From Bacteriovoracaceae bacterium (lineage in GTDB: Bacteria > Bdellovibrionota > Bacteriovoracia > Bacteriovoracales > Bacteriovoracaceae): a stretch of 53,361 nucleotides of DNA. Position 1 is the stretch's first letter, and each line of letters starts with the position of its first letter. Positions 35,059 to 44,486 of this stretch are shown here, in pieces. The DNA lies in contig JAHDBN010000001.1 in the NCBI GenBank assembly GCA_020630335.1, positions 241,525 to 294,885 of the forward strand. The letters are read 5' to 3'. The notes beneath the pieces were generated by a model. The model had not been told where the DNA came from. It worked only from the letters and a program-made list of their open reading frames with translations, and searched no databases. Position numbers and translations under genes: made by a program.

Positions 35059-35859
35059 ATGAAAAATTTAATTTTAACTCTTTTTATCGCTCTACCTTTA
35101 GTTTCTTTTAGTCAAAAAATTGTAGCAGAAATTGATGGTGAGAAAATAACATCAGAAGAACTTAATACTGTTTATGCTGATAGGCTTTTATATCCATCAC
35201 ATAAGAAAATTTCTAAAGAAGGTGTTTTACAAGATATTATAAATAGAAGAATTGCTAAAAAAGCAGCCGCTAAAGAAAAACTCAATGAAGATAGAATCAT
35301 TAAAGAAAGAATTGATAGCATTCTTCATGATGAATTAATTAATAAAAATTTAAGTGATAAGTTTGAAAAAATTAAAATAACTGATGCTGAAGTAAAAAAG
35401 TATTACAAGTCACATCCAGAATATAAAACAAGTCATGTTCTTTTTAGAGTAAAAGCAATTCCTACGAAAAAGGAATTAGAAAAAGCTTATGAGTTTATGT
35501 ACAAAGTTTATAAAGAAATAGAAAAAGTACCTTCTAAATTTGAAGAAGTTGCAAAAAAATATTCACAAATTTCAACAAATGAAAGTGGTGGAAATATAGG
35601 ATATCTTCCTCATACTTCGATGGCGCCAGAGTATTATGAAGCAATAAAAAATAAAAAAATTGGTTTTATTTCGCAGCCTGTTAGAACACAATTTGGATAT
35701 CACATTATCAAGGTAACTGGTCAAAAAGATTATAAATCTATTGATAAAAATCTATACAAAAGAATCATCTTTGATCAAAAAAGAGATCAGATCGTTCAAG
35801 ACTATTATGCATCACTTGGTAAAGGTGCTAAAATCAAAATCTATAAGAAAAACCTATAA
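35059..35859 (+). CDS. periplasmic parvulin-type peptidyl-prolyl isomerase
   Basis: A 266-residue exported PpiC/parvulin protein. It has a signal peptide (KNLILTLFIALPLVSFSQ), an N-terminal SurA/PrsA-like helical chaperone region (about 20-115), and one parvulin domain (about 120-225): KTSHVLFRVKAIP, FEEVAKKYSQISTNESGGNIGYLPHTSMAPEYYEAI and QPVRTQFGYHIIKVTG. The conserved active-site-type positions (H in SHVLF, GYHIIKV) are present, so it should be catalytically competent. It lies 51 bases after mfd and 15 bases before a SurA-like gene, so it likely acts in outer-membrane protein folding. Confidence 0.92.
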   Translation: MKNLILTLFIALPLVSFSQKIVAEIDGEKITSEELNTVYADRLLYPSHKKISKEGVLQDIINRRIAKKAAAKEKLNEDRIIKERIDSILHDELINKNLSDKFEKIKITDAEVKKYYKSHPEYKTSHVLFRVKAIPTKKELEKAYEFMYKVYKEIEKVPSKFEEVAKKYSQISTNESGGNIGYLPHTSMAPEYYEAIKNKKIGFISQPVRTQFGYHIIKVTGQKDYKSIDKNLYKRIIFDQKRDQIVQDYYASLGKGAKIKIYKKNL

Positions 35860-35874
35860 ACTTAGAGAATTAAA

Positions 35875-36777
35875 ATGAAATTACTACTGCCTATTCTACT
35901 TTCCTCAATAATTGCGCAAGCATCTTTAATTGATAAAATTGCTGCAGTAATTGATAAAAAATCAATAACCCTATCTCAAGTTCAAAGAGTAAAAAAGAAC
36001 TTTAAAGCAAGAAATATGATTGCTCCTTTAATTTATCAACAAGGAAAAAATAATCAAAACGATATAATTAAAACAATAATACAAACTCATCTAGTTAGAA
36101 AAAAATTAAAAGAATTAGGAATATCTGTAGATAATTCAATTGTTACAAAAAGAATTAATGAAATAAGAAGCTCTCAAAAAGTAACTGAGAAGTTTTTATA
36201 TAATTACCTAGCGAAACAAGGATTAAGCAAACAAGAATATTTTCAACTCATTAAGGAAATGATGGAAATTTCTTATTTTAATCAAAAAATTATTGCACCT
36301 TTAATTTCAGTTAAAAACAGTGAAGTTGATGAAAAAAGAACAGAAATTAATAAAAAAATACCTAAAATGATGATTTACAATGTTACAAGTTATTCATTTA
36401 ATCCTGAAATACAAAAAAAATATTCTAATAATGAGCTTTTAAAAATTTTAAAAGAATTTAGAAAAAATCCAAATTCACTTCCTCAAGACCTTCAAGGTTT
36501 ATCTGGAACAGATATTTCTTTAAATGGTTTTGAATTAAATCCTGAAGTAAAAAAAGTACTAGTTTCCACAAGATCAAAAAGGTTTTCTAAACCTAAAATT
36601 TTAAATAATAATTTGAGTATTTTTTATGTACGTTCAAAGCAAATAGATAGGAAAAGAACCCCTAAGATTAATGATCAAATGGTAAAGCAAGAAATTGCTA
36701 TTTCTAAATCAACCGAGCAAATACAAAAGTGGGTAGATACTGAAATAGAAGATTCACACGTTCAAATCTTTATTTAA
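35875..36777 (+). CDS. SurA-like periplasmic chaperone with degenerate isomerase domain
   Basis: A 300-residue exported protein. Its signal peptide ends about residue 17 (SIIAQA), followed by the SurA_N-like opening LIDKIAAVIDKKSITLSQVQRV and a helical region (VRKKLKELGISVDNSIVTKRINEI, FLYNYLAKQGLSKQEYFQLIKEMM). The C-terminal half is in the position of a parvulin domain but lacks recognisable HILV and GYHI motifs. A chaperone-only role is therefore more likely than catalysis. Pairing with the upstream active parvulin suggests a division of labour in outer-membrane protein delivery. It ends 122 bases before uvrA. Confidence 0.82.
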   Translation: MKLLLPILLSSIIAQASLIDKIAAVIDKKSITLSQVQRVKKNFKARNMIAPLIYQQGKNNQNDIIKTIIQTHLVRKKLKELGISVDNSIVTKRINEIRSSQKVTEKFLYNYLAKQGLSKQEYFQLIKEMMEISYFNQKIIAPLISVKNSEVDEKRTEINKKIPKMMIYNVTSYSFNPEIQKKYSNNELLKILKEFRKNPNSLPQDLQGLSGTDISLNGFELNPEVKKVLVSTRSKRFSKPKILNNNLSIFYVRSKQIDRKRTPKINDQMVKQEIAISKSTEQIQKWVDTEIEDSHVQIFI

Positions 36778-36899
36778 TTTTCTGCCCTGCACAAAAACTG
36801 GCAACTTTGTATATTTTACATTACTTGCACTTATCTTAGCTCTTATAAGATTAATTACTATTAATAGTTTATAATTCAAAAAACTTAAAAGAAGTAACG

Positions 36900-39632
36900 A
36901 TGGATTATATTAAGCTAAAAAATGCAAGATCGAATAATCTAAAAAATTTAGATATACAAATACCAAGAAATAAATTTGTTGTTATTACAGGCCCATCTGG
37001 ATCTGGAAAAAGTTCACTTGCTTTTGATACTATTTATAAAGAAGGACAAAGAAGATTTCTAGAATCCCTATCAAGCTATGGAAAATCTTATCTTCAATCT
37101 ATCGATTTTCCTAAAGTTGATTCTATTCAAGGTCTAAGCCCTACCGTTGCAATTGATCAAAAAACAACAGCTATTAACCCAAGATCAACTGTAGGCACGC
37201 TAACTGAAATCTATACTTATCTAAGAATGCTATATGCAAAGATTGGAATAGCTCATAGCCCAGCTACAGGAAAACCTATTTCGCCTCTGAGTGAATCTGA
37301 AATTATTGATAAAATTTTATCACTTAAAAATAATACTAAGCTTGTTATCCTCTCACCTATACTGGTCCATAAGAAAGGTGAGCATAGAGATCTTTTGCAA
37401 AAGTATGAATCTTTAGGATTTACAAGAATTAGAGTTAATAATGAAATTCAATATATAGACGAACCACTCAAAGCAAATATTAAACAATTTAATAACGTAG
37501 ATCTTGTTATTGACCGAGTTAAACTAAAGAAAGAATCTTTTGAGAGAATTGAAAACTCTATAAAAAAATCTCTTCAATATTCAAGAGGATCAATAAGTAT
37601 TTTAGCCAATGAAAAAGAATACTATTTTAGTAAAAATTTTTATTGTGCTGATACTAATACTTCTTATCCAAAAGTAGATGAATCATTATTTTCTTTTAAC
37701 TCCCCTCGAGGGTATTGTGAGAATTGCCTAGGCTTGGGAGAATTTAGATCTATTAGTGAAAAAAATGTTTTTTTTGATAAAAAAGTTTCTCTAAAAGAAG
37801 GTCCTTTAGGAAATTTCATAGAAAAAGATTCTTTGCTTAAAACCGTTATAGAGAAAATTTTAGGGAAAAATGGAATCACTATACCTATTGAAGATATATC
37901 TAAGCAAAAATTAAAACACTTGTTGTATGGAAAAGAAAACACTTTTTTTAAAGGCCTAATTAGTTATCTAAATAATTACATAGAAGAAGGTGGTAGTGAT
38001 AGTCTTTTAAATCACATTATTTCCATAAATCCATGTGAAAAATGTAACGGAAATAAACTTAATCAATATGCTCTTTATGTTACCATTTTAAATAAATCAA
38101 TAAGTGATCTTTGTAATGAATCTATTGAAGATTTTTTAGTTTTTTCTAAAAAGATACAGAAAAAATTCAATAATAGTATAATTGCTCAAAAAATTTTAAA
38201 AGAAATTATCGAAAGAGCAGAGTATTTAAATAATATTGGCCTTTACTATCTAACAATAAATAGAAAAGCATCAACATTGTCTGGTGGTGAATACCAAAGA
38301 ATAAGGCTTTCTTCCCAGCTCGGATCAATGATGAGTGGATTAATTTATGTTTTAGATGAGCCAAGTATTGGATTACATCAAAGAGATAATATTAAACTCA
38401 TAAATACTCTTAAATCACTTCAAAAACGAGATAATACAGTTTTGGTCGTTGAACATGATGAAGAAACAATGGCCGCAGCTGATTATATTATTGATATAGG
38501 GCCTGGATCAGGGGAAAGTGGTGGAGAAGTAGTTTTTGCTGGAAAAGTTTCTAATATAAAAAAAGATAAGAAATCAATCACTGGAAAATATCTTTCTGGA
38601 AAGATGACTATCAAAATAAATGAAAAAAGAAAGCAAGATAAATTTATTTCTTTAACTGGTGCTACAGAAAACAATCTAGAAAATGTTTCTATTGATATTC
38701 CTATCAACAACTTCACTTGCATAACAGGAGTTAGTGGTTCAGGGAAATCAACTTTAATTCATAAAGTGTTTATTCCTGCTCTCTTAAATTCTATAACTAG
38801 GCGATATCCCAAAAAGCTAAACTTTAAAAAAATAAAGGGTTATCAAGCAATTAATTCACTTATCAAAATAGATCAAAGTCCAATAGGAAGAACTCCAAAA
38901 TCTATTCCTTTAACTTATTGTGGCATCTTTACTCATATTAGAACTATTCTTGCTGGAACTAATGAATCTAAATTACAAGGCCTTAAAGCTGGGGATTTTA
39001 GTTTTAATGTTAAATCTGGACAATGTGAGTCTTGTTCTGGAAATGGATATGTAAAACTAGAAATGCCTTTTTTATCTGAAGTTTATAATACGTGTAATAT
39101 TTGTGAAGGAAAAAGATATAAAGATAAAGTCTTAAATATTTATTACAGAGGCCTTAATATACATGATATTTTAGAATTGTCTGTCGAAGAAGGATTAGAG
39201 TTTTTTAAAAATCATAAAAAAATACATTTAACTTTAAAAACTCTAAAAGATGTTGGACTTGGATATTTAAAACTTGGTCAACCTTCACCAACTCTTTCTG
39301 GTGGAGAAGCACAGAGAGTTAAACTTTCTCGAGAACTTTCTAAGATCAAAAAAGGCCATTGTCTCTATGTTCTTGATGAACCAACTACAGGTCTTCATTT
39401 TCAAGATATTAGTTTATTAATTGATTCTCTTCAGAGACTTGTAGACGCAGGGCATACGGTAGTTGTAATAGAACATAATCTAGACGTTGTTAAATGTTCT
39501 GATTATATCATTGATTTGGGCCCAGAAGGCGGCAAACATGGAGGAAAAGTCATTTATCAAGGAATTACCGATAATATAGTAAAAGAAAAAAAATCTTTAA
39601 CTGGTACATATGTTAAGAACTATTTGAAATAA
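36900..39632 (+). CDS. uvrA: excinuclease ABC subunit A
   Basis: A 910-residue damage-recognition ATPase of nucleotide excision repair, dimeric, loading UvrB. Two ABC modules are present: Walker A GPSGSGKSSL (31-40) and GVSGSGKST in the second half, with signatures LSGGEYQRIRLSSQLG and LSGGEAQRVKLSREL and Walker B VLDEPSIGLHQRD and VLDEPTTGLHFQD. The C-terminal zinc module is intact (CESCSGNGYVKLEM, CNICEGKRY), and CEKCNGNKL is present. The first zinc module is not: where two Cys are usual, Cys249 is followed by ADT, so one ligand is missing, while Cys273/Cys276 remain. The usual CPxxG after LYAKIG is SPATG. Probably functional. It is on the same strand as mfd. Confidence 0.95.
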   Translation: MDYIKLKNARSNNLKNLDIQIPRNKFVVITGPSGSGKSSLAFDTIYKEGQRRFLESLSSYGKSYLQSIDFPKVDSIQGLSPTVAIDQKTTAINPRSTVGTLTEIYTYLRMLYAKIGIAHSPATGKPISPLSESEIIDKILSLKNNTKLVILSPILVHKKGEHRDLLQKYESLGFTRIRVNNEIQYIDEPLKANIKQFNNVDLVIDRVKLKKESFERIENSIKKSLQYSRGSISILANEKEYYFSKNFYCADTNTSYPKVDESLFSFNSPRGYCENCLGLGEFRSISEKNVFFDKKVSLKEGPLGNFIEKDSLLKTVIEKILGKNGITIPIEDISKQKLKHLLYGKENTFFKGLISYLNNYIEEGGSDSLLNHIISINPCEKCNGNKLNQYALYVTILNKSISDLCNESIEDFLVFSKKIQKKFNNSIIAQKILKEIIERAEYLNNIGLYYLTINRKASTLSGGEYQRIRLSSQLGSMMSGLIYVLDEPSIGLHQRDNIKLINTLKSLQKRDNTVLVVEHDEETMAAADYIIDIGPGSGESGGEVVFAGKVSNIKKDKKSITGKYLSGKMTIKINEKRKQDKFISLTGATENNLENVSIDIPINNFTCITGVSGSGKSTLIHKVFIPALLNSITRRYPKKLNFKKIKGYQAINSLIKIDQSPIGRTPKSIPLTYCGIFTHIRTILAGTNESKLQGLKAGDFSFNVKSGQCESCSGNGYVKLEMPFLSEVYNTCNICEGKRYKDKVLNIYYRGLNIHDILELSVEEGLEFFKNHKKIHLTLKTLKDVGLGYLKLGQPSPTLSGGEAQRVKLSRELSKIKKGHCLYVLDEPTTGLHFQDISLLIDSLQRLVDAGHTVVVIEHNLDVVKCSDYIIDLGPEGGKHGGKVIYQGITDNIVKEKKSLTGTYVKNYLK

Positions 39633-39671
39633 ATCTAGTATAATTACTATCGTTAAATATGAGGAGAACTT

Positions 39672-40418
39672 ATGAAATTTTTAATCTTACTTTTACCTTT
39701 TCTTGGATTTGCAAATAAAGGCCTAGAAATTACAAAAAAAGTTGATCAGCACAACGATGGATTTATTGGTGATAAATCTAAAATGGAAATGATATTAATT
39801 AATGCACAGGGAGATAAGATTACTAGAAAATTATTATCTTACACAAAAGAAATTAAAAAAGATGGTGATAAATCATTGATTATTTTTAAAATTCCAAAAG
39901 ATGTTGAAGGTACAAAAATGCTTACTTGGTCTCATAAAAAAGATGATGATGATCAGTGGTTATTCTTACCTTCTCTGAAAAAAGTTAAAAGAATTCATTC
40001 TAGTAATAAAACAAGCTCTTTTATGGGTAGTGAATTTTCTTATGAAGACCTAGGAAGTCAGGAAATTGAAAAATATACTTACAAGTTTATTAGTGAAGAT
40101 GATAAATCTTGGAAAATTGAAAGAATTCCTGTTAAAAAAAGTGGTTACTCTAAGCAAATCTCTACAATTTCAAAGAAATACATGAATCCTATAAAGGTTG
40201 AATATTTTAACAAAAGAAAAGAATTAATGAAGATTGCTACTTTTGATAATTACAAAGAATTTAGTGTTTCTGGTAAAAAAATATATAGAGCAGGAAAAAT
40301 TCATATGAAAAATCTTTTAACAAAGAAAGAATCTATATTAAACTGGTCAGATAGATCTGTAGGGATTAAGCATAAAGATAGTTTTTTTAAAAAAGAAGCA
40401 TTAAATGAAAGTTTTTAG
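39672..40418 (+). CDS. LolA-like outer-membrane lipoprotein-sorting family protein
   Basis: A 248-residue exported protein with a short signal peptide (KFLILLLPFLGFA). The remainder matches the family of LolA-like proteins linked to RND exporters (Pfam PF17131 type). Matching stretches are MEMILINAQGDKITRKLLSYTKE, DGDKSLIIFKIPKDVEGTKMLTW, DDDQWLFLPSLKKVKRI (near 96-112) and SSFMGSEFSYEDLGS (near 117-131). The fold is an open beta-barrel that binds lipid or hydrophobic ligand in the periplasm. The ATG follows GAGGAGAAC. Its stop overlaps the start of the outer-membrane barrel gene by 14 bases, so translation is coupled. It should hand substrate between the RND pump and the outer membrane. Confidence 0.88.
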   Translation: MKFLILLLPFLGFANKGLEITKKVDQHNDGFIGDKSKMEMILINAQGDKITRKLLSYTKEIKKDGDKSLIIFKIPKDVEGTKMLTWSHKKDDDDQWLFLPSLKKVKRIHSSNKTSSFMGSEFSYEDLGSQEIEKYTYKFISEDDKSWKIERIPVKKSGYSKQISTISKKYMNPIKVEYFNKRKELMKIATFDNYKEFSVSGKKIYRAGKIHMKNLLTKKESILNWSDRSVGIKHKDSFFKKEALNESF

Positions 40419-41649
40419 TTTATTATTTATAGCATTATCGGGATTCTCTCTTACTGAATTTTCTGCCGAAACTGGTTTTTTTCAAAGATTATTTAAAAAT
40501 GATGGTAACCCTATAACCGAAAGTTACAATCCAGCAATTGGATTAAAGTTAAAATTCAAGCACAAAAATGAAAGTTTCAAAGCAAAAGTGATTATTGATT
40601 CACTTTATGACTTTGTAGATAAAGATAGATTTTATCTTTATCCAGAAGAAGCTTGGATTGGTTTTGATGATGGCGATGATATAATTAAACTAGGATTTCA
40701 ACATTTAAACTGGTCATCTACAGAAGCTTTCAGACCTTCTGATATTATAAACTCAAGAAACTTTGATGGAATGATTAAAAATGCAAATAAGATAGGAGAA
40801 CCAATGATCTCTTATAAAAGTATTTTTGATAATTCTAGTATAATGGCTTTTTACGCTCCAACATTTATCAAGCCACTATTACCTGGAAGCAAAAATTCTT
40901 TTGGAGCTTTTCCAGATTTTAATAAAACAGAAGTAATCAAATCAAAAACAGAAGTTGATGATGATATCTTCCATCATCAATTCGGTGCAATTTTTAATTT
41001 TACATTAGGAAAATCAGATATTGCTATTCATTATGCAAATCACATAGATCGATCCGAGCCCATTTTTCCAATTATATTTTTAAACCCATTTGTGCCAATT
41101 GAAGTAATTCCAACTTATTATAGAGTTAGCCAAGTTGGACTAACATCTCAAACTGCAATATTTGAAAGTATTTTAAAAACAGAGTTTGTATATAGAAACT
41201 ACTTAGATTATGAAGGATTTATAAAAAATTCTACATTTTTTAATAAAAGTACTCTCGATAAAAAAGATCATTTTATAGGAACTATGGGAATTGAGAAAAA
41301 CTTTTCATTAGGCGAAGGAGAATTAACAATTTTAGCTGAAGCTATTTCTACGTTCTCAGCCTCAAATTCTCAGAGAAATTCTGCTATCTTTGATAGAGAT
41401 GCTCTTTTAGGATTTAGATATGCTTTTAACGATACTCAAGGTAAAGAAATTAACTTTTCCATTATTTCTGATTTAAAAGATTTTCATCAACATATTATTA
41501 ACCTCGATTATTCACAAAGAATTTATGAAAACTGGAAAATAGAAACAGGTATAAATTTTGTTGATTCAATAGTTAAAGATAATTACTTTGGTGCTGAGGG
41601 AATTGATACCGCAGATTATGTATATCTTAACCTAAAAAGATTTTTTTAG
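40405..41649 (+). CDS. predicted outer-membrane beta-barrel protein of the RND cassette
   Basis: A 414-residue protein with a signal peptide (KVFSLLFIALSGFSLTEFSA). The mature part is rich in alternating hydrophobic/aromatic beta strands and ends YLNLKRFF, with a C-terminal aromatic as expected for a Bam-assembled barrel. Motifs such as EEAWIGFDDGDDIIKLGFQHLNWSSTEAFRPSDIINSRNF resemble the DUF1302-like porins that accompany LolA-like and RND genes. It would provide the outer-membrane step of transport. Start codon ATG lies inside the previous gene's end, and the RND gene begins 14 bases after its stop. Confidence 0.8.
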   Translation: MKVFSLLFIALSGFSLTEFSAETGFFQRLFKNDGNPITESYNPAIGLKLKFKHKNESFKAKVIIDSLYDFVDKDRFYLYPEEAWIGFDDGDDIIKLGFQHLNWSSTEAFRPSDIINSRNFDGMIKNANKIGEPMISYKSIFDNSSIMAFYAPTFIKPLLPGSKNSFGAFPDFNKTEVIKSKTEVDDDIFHHQFGAIFNFTLGKSDIAIHYANHIDRSEPIFPIIFLNPFVPIEVIPTYYRVSQVGLTSQTAIFESILKTEFVYRNYLDYEGFIKNSTFFNKSTLDKKDHFIGTMGIEKNFSLGEGELTILAEAISTFSASNSQRNSAIFDRDALLGFRYAFNDTQGKEINFSIISDLKDFHQHIINLDYSQRIYENWKIETGINFVDSIVKDNYFGAEGIDTADYVYLNLKRFF

Positions 41650-41663
41650 TATAAAGTATTACT

Positions 41664-43946
41664 ATGAAAATTTTCGCTGAACGATTATCAAAGATTTTGA
41701 TTAATCACCCTATTAAACTTTTACTAGTAAGTATTATAGGTTCTTTACTTCTTGCTCAAGGACTAAAATATTTCGAAGCTGATTTTAGCTACAGAATCTG
41801 GTTTAGGACAACAGATCCATTAATTAAAACTTATGATGAATTTGAAAGAAAATTTGGTAATGACGATACAGTTGTATTATTAGTTCATAGCCCATCTGGA
41901 ATTTTTGACACAGACTCTATTAATACTATTAGACAATTAACAGAAAATTTATGGCAAGTTCCTGATATTATCAAGGTAGATTCTCTGACTAACTATCAAT
42001 GGACTCATGCAGTTGAAGATGACATTGAAATAGAAGATTTTATCCCTGAAGATTTCTCTTACGATGAGTTAGAAGAAAGAAAAAAAATTGCACTCGCTCA
42101 CGAAGTTATTCCTGATTATTTAATAAACAAAGATGCTACAGTTTCCTTGTTATATGCAAAAGTTAAACCTTACCCAGGTGGAGCGCCTGATGATAGCTTG
42201 CTTATCAATAAATCAAGGGAAGCAATAGAATCTATAGTTAATAAATCTGATCACAAATTTTATATAAATGGTGCTACTGCTATAAATTATACTTTCAGGG
42301 ATGTCGCTGAGAGTGATTCAAAAACAATGGTTCCTGCGGTATTGTTAATTATAATTATCTTTTTAATTATTTTCTTCAGAAGATTTCTCGGGATATTCAT
42401 TCCTTTTATTGTAATATTTTTGTCTTTAGTTTCTACTCTCGGTTTTGCGGGGTTTGTAGGAATAAAGTTTAACAATATGATTACAATGATCCCAATCATA
42501 TTAATTGCAATATCCATAGCTGACACTGTGCATGTACTTGTTACTTATTTTCAGTATCGAAAAATGGGACACGATTCTAAGGAAGCAACTTTTCTTTCAT
42601 ATAAAAAAAATATTATTCCAACTCTTTTAACTAGTGTAAGTACCAGTATTGGATTTTTAAGCTTTTCTCAAGCTGACCTACTTCCTTTAGCTGATTTAGG
42701 AATACTAGCCGCTTTTGGAACTATGTATGCATGGCTTATCACACTAACTATTGTTGCTCCTCTTTTGGTATTATTCCCAGTGAAAGTAAAGATAGAAGAA
42801 AATCAAAAAAAGAAATCTTTGCTTTCTGAAAGGATAACTCCTAAGTATTTTAAATATTTGTTTAAATACAGAAAACCTGTTTTTTTCACAACACTAGTTC
42901 TTTTTATTTTAAGTGTTTATGTAGGATTACAAAATGAAGTAAACTCCAACCCTTACGCTTATTTCAGTAAAGATGTTCCACTCAGTATTGCTAATGATTT
43001 TGGACTTGAAAAAATGGGAGGAGTGACAGGACCAGAGATTATTATTCATTCAGGAAGAGAGGATGGAATTAAAAACTTAGAATTTCTAAAAAAAGTTGAA
43101 AAATATGAAAAATGGCTTCTTCAAAATAGTGAGGTATCTAAAATAATTTCAATTATTGATATTATTAAATCTATGAATAAAAGTTTTAACGGAGATAGAA
43201 AAGAGTTTTACAGACTTCCAGACTCTGATAATGCCGTTGCTGAACTTTTGTTTTTGTATACGATGAGTCTTCCACAAGGAATGGATATAAATGATAGAAT
43301 TAGCTTAGATTATGAATCAATGAGAATAACTATGCTATGGTCCTCTCAAGATTCTCTTTCTGCTCTTTCTAATATTGAAAAATATAAAAAAGCAGCTAAA
43401 GATCAATTTAATTTAAATATGACCCTTACTGGTAAAATTCCTATCTACCAAGGAATGAATGATCTTGTAGTAAGCACCTTTTTTACTTCTATTTCTTTGG
43501 CCATTATTGGAATTTCAATTTTATTAATACTTGCCTTTCTTTCATTTAAAATTGGCTTTGCCAGCATGTTACCTAATGTTATTCCACTTGGTTTTGGCGC
43601 TGCTATTATGACCATTTTAAGTAAACCTATTGATATTGGGACTGCATTAGTGACAAGTGTCTGTCTTGGTATTGTTGTTGATGATACTATTCATTTTCTT
43701 GCTAATTATAATAAATATAAAAAGCAAGGAATGAGTAATAAGGATGCAGTAGAAAAAGTAATCACCTACACAGGCCCTGCTCTTTTTACGACTACATTTA
43801 TCTTAATGGCAGGGTTTGGCATAATGGCATTTTCAAGCTTTATCCCAAATGTGAATTTTGGAATCCTTTCTTCTGTAGTTCTAGGGATGGCCCTATTAGT
43901 AGATTTAACCTTTTTGCCCGCTATGCTCCTTATGAAAGAAAAATAA
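41664..43946 (+). CDS. RND-superfamily (MMPL/HAE3-type) exporter
   Basis: A 760-residue inner-membrane RND transporter with about 12 helices and two periplasmic loops. The N-terminal helix leads to FEADFSYRIWFRTTDPLIKTYDEF, parallel to the paralogue at 16039 (FESSFSNRIWFNEKHEV). The second half has SVCLGIVVDDTIHFLANYNKY. The last of three tightly packed genes after the LolA-like and barrel genes, it presumably supplies proton-driven movement of a lipid or hydrophobic compound across the envelope. The substrate cannot be told from sequence. A weak hairpin (AAGTAT/ATACTT) follows its stop. Confidence 0.92.
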   Translation: MKIFAERLSKILINHPIKLLLVSIIGSLLLAQGLKYFEADFSYRIWFRTTDPLIKTYDEFERKFGNDDTVVLLVHSPSGIFDTDSINTIRQLTENLWQVPDIIKVDSLTNYQWTHAVEDDIEIEDFIPEDFSYDELEERKKIALAHEVIPDYLINKDATVSLLYAKVKPYPGGAPDDSLLINKSREAIESIVNKSDHKFYINGATAINYTFRDVAESDSKTMVPAVLLIIIIFLIIFFRRFLGIFIPFIVIFLSLVSTLGFAGFVGIKFNNMITMIPIILIAISIADTVHVLVTYFQYRKMGHDSKEATFLSYKKNIIPTLLTSVSTSIGFLSFSQADLLPLADLGILAAFGTMYAWLITLTIVAPLLVLFPVKVKIEENQKKKSLLSERITPKYFKYLFKYRKPVFFTTLVLFILSVYVGLQNEVNSNPYAYFSKDVPLSIANDFGLEKMGGVTGPEIIIHSGREDGIKNLEFLKKVEKYEKWLLQNSEVSKIISIIDIIKSMNKSFNGDRKEFYRLPDSDNAVAELLFLYTMSLPQGMDINDRISLDYESMRITMLWSSQDSLSALSNIEKYKKAAKDQFNLNMTLTGKIPIYQGMNDLVVSTFFTSISLAIIGISILLILAFLSFKIGFASMLPNVIPLGFGAAIMTILSKPIDIGTALVTSVCLGIVVDDTIHFLANYNKYKKQGMSNKDAVEKVITYTGPALFTTTFILMAGFGIMAFSSFIPNVNFGILSSVVLGMALLVDLTFLPAMLLMKEK

Positions 43947-44021
43947 GTATAAATTTTTCATACTTTTAAATTTCAAGCTGCTTTCATGTTAAATAACCTA
44001 TTATTTAACGAAGGAATTTTT

Positions 44022-44411
44022 ATGAAATTAACACTCTTTTTAGCTCTAATTAGCTTGAATAGCTTCTCAGATTGCCAAACTAAGAAGGTGATCTGTAATT
44101 CTCAGGATCAAAAAAACGACTACGTTCTTACCAACAAAGAATGCTTATATGGAGAAATGGATCAATATTCATCTAAAATTTATAAATACACCAAAACGTT
44201 TTCTTATTTTACTGAAATTAATAAAATAGATAATACTGAAAATACTATAAATTTCTCTGAGCATGAATTTTATAAAGATGACTATCAAAATATTCTAGTA
44301 AGTTATCAAATAAATCAATTTTCTCTTTATAACAGAGATCTACAAAAAATGATTTATATAGATTTGAGAGATCATAATTGTAAAGTTACTAAAACAAATA
44401 CTCGAAAATAA
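44022..44411 (+). CDS. small secreted cysteine-containing protein, unknown
   Basis: The frame is open from 43986, but ATG at 44022 has GAAGGA six bases upstream and is followed at once by a signal peptide (KLTLFLALISLNSFS), giving 129 residues. The mature protein has four cysteines (near 18, 25, 42 and 121), a polar Asn/Asp/Tyr-rich body and a basic end. It resembles the small protein at 214-597 in size and style but no clear homology is visible. It stands alone, 75 bases after the RND exporter and convergent with the atp genes. No function can be assigned. Confidence 0.6.
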   Translation: MKLTLFLALISLNSFSDCQTKKVICNSQDQKNDYVLTNKECLYGEMDQYSSKIYKYTKTFSYFTEINKIDNTENTINFSEHEFYKDDYQNILVSYQINQFSLYNRDLQKMIYIDLRDHNCKVTKTNTRK

Positions 44412-44413
44412 GC

Positions 44414-44440
44414 ATAAAAAAAGCCCCCAATTCTGGGGGC
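44414..44440 (-). terminator. intrinsic terminator after atpE
   Basis: On the minus strand GCCCCC/GGGGGC with a six-base loop (AGAATT) is followed by seven T residues, about 47 bases beyond the atpE stop. It is a strong rho-independent terminator for the atpIBE end of the leftward operon. On the plus strand the hairpin has no immediate T run, so it would act weakly for the convergent gene. Confidence 0.8.
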
Positions 44441-44486
44441 AAGCTTTTTATAAATAATCTAAGATTAATTTCTTAGAATAGATGTC

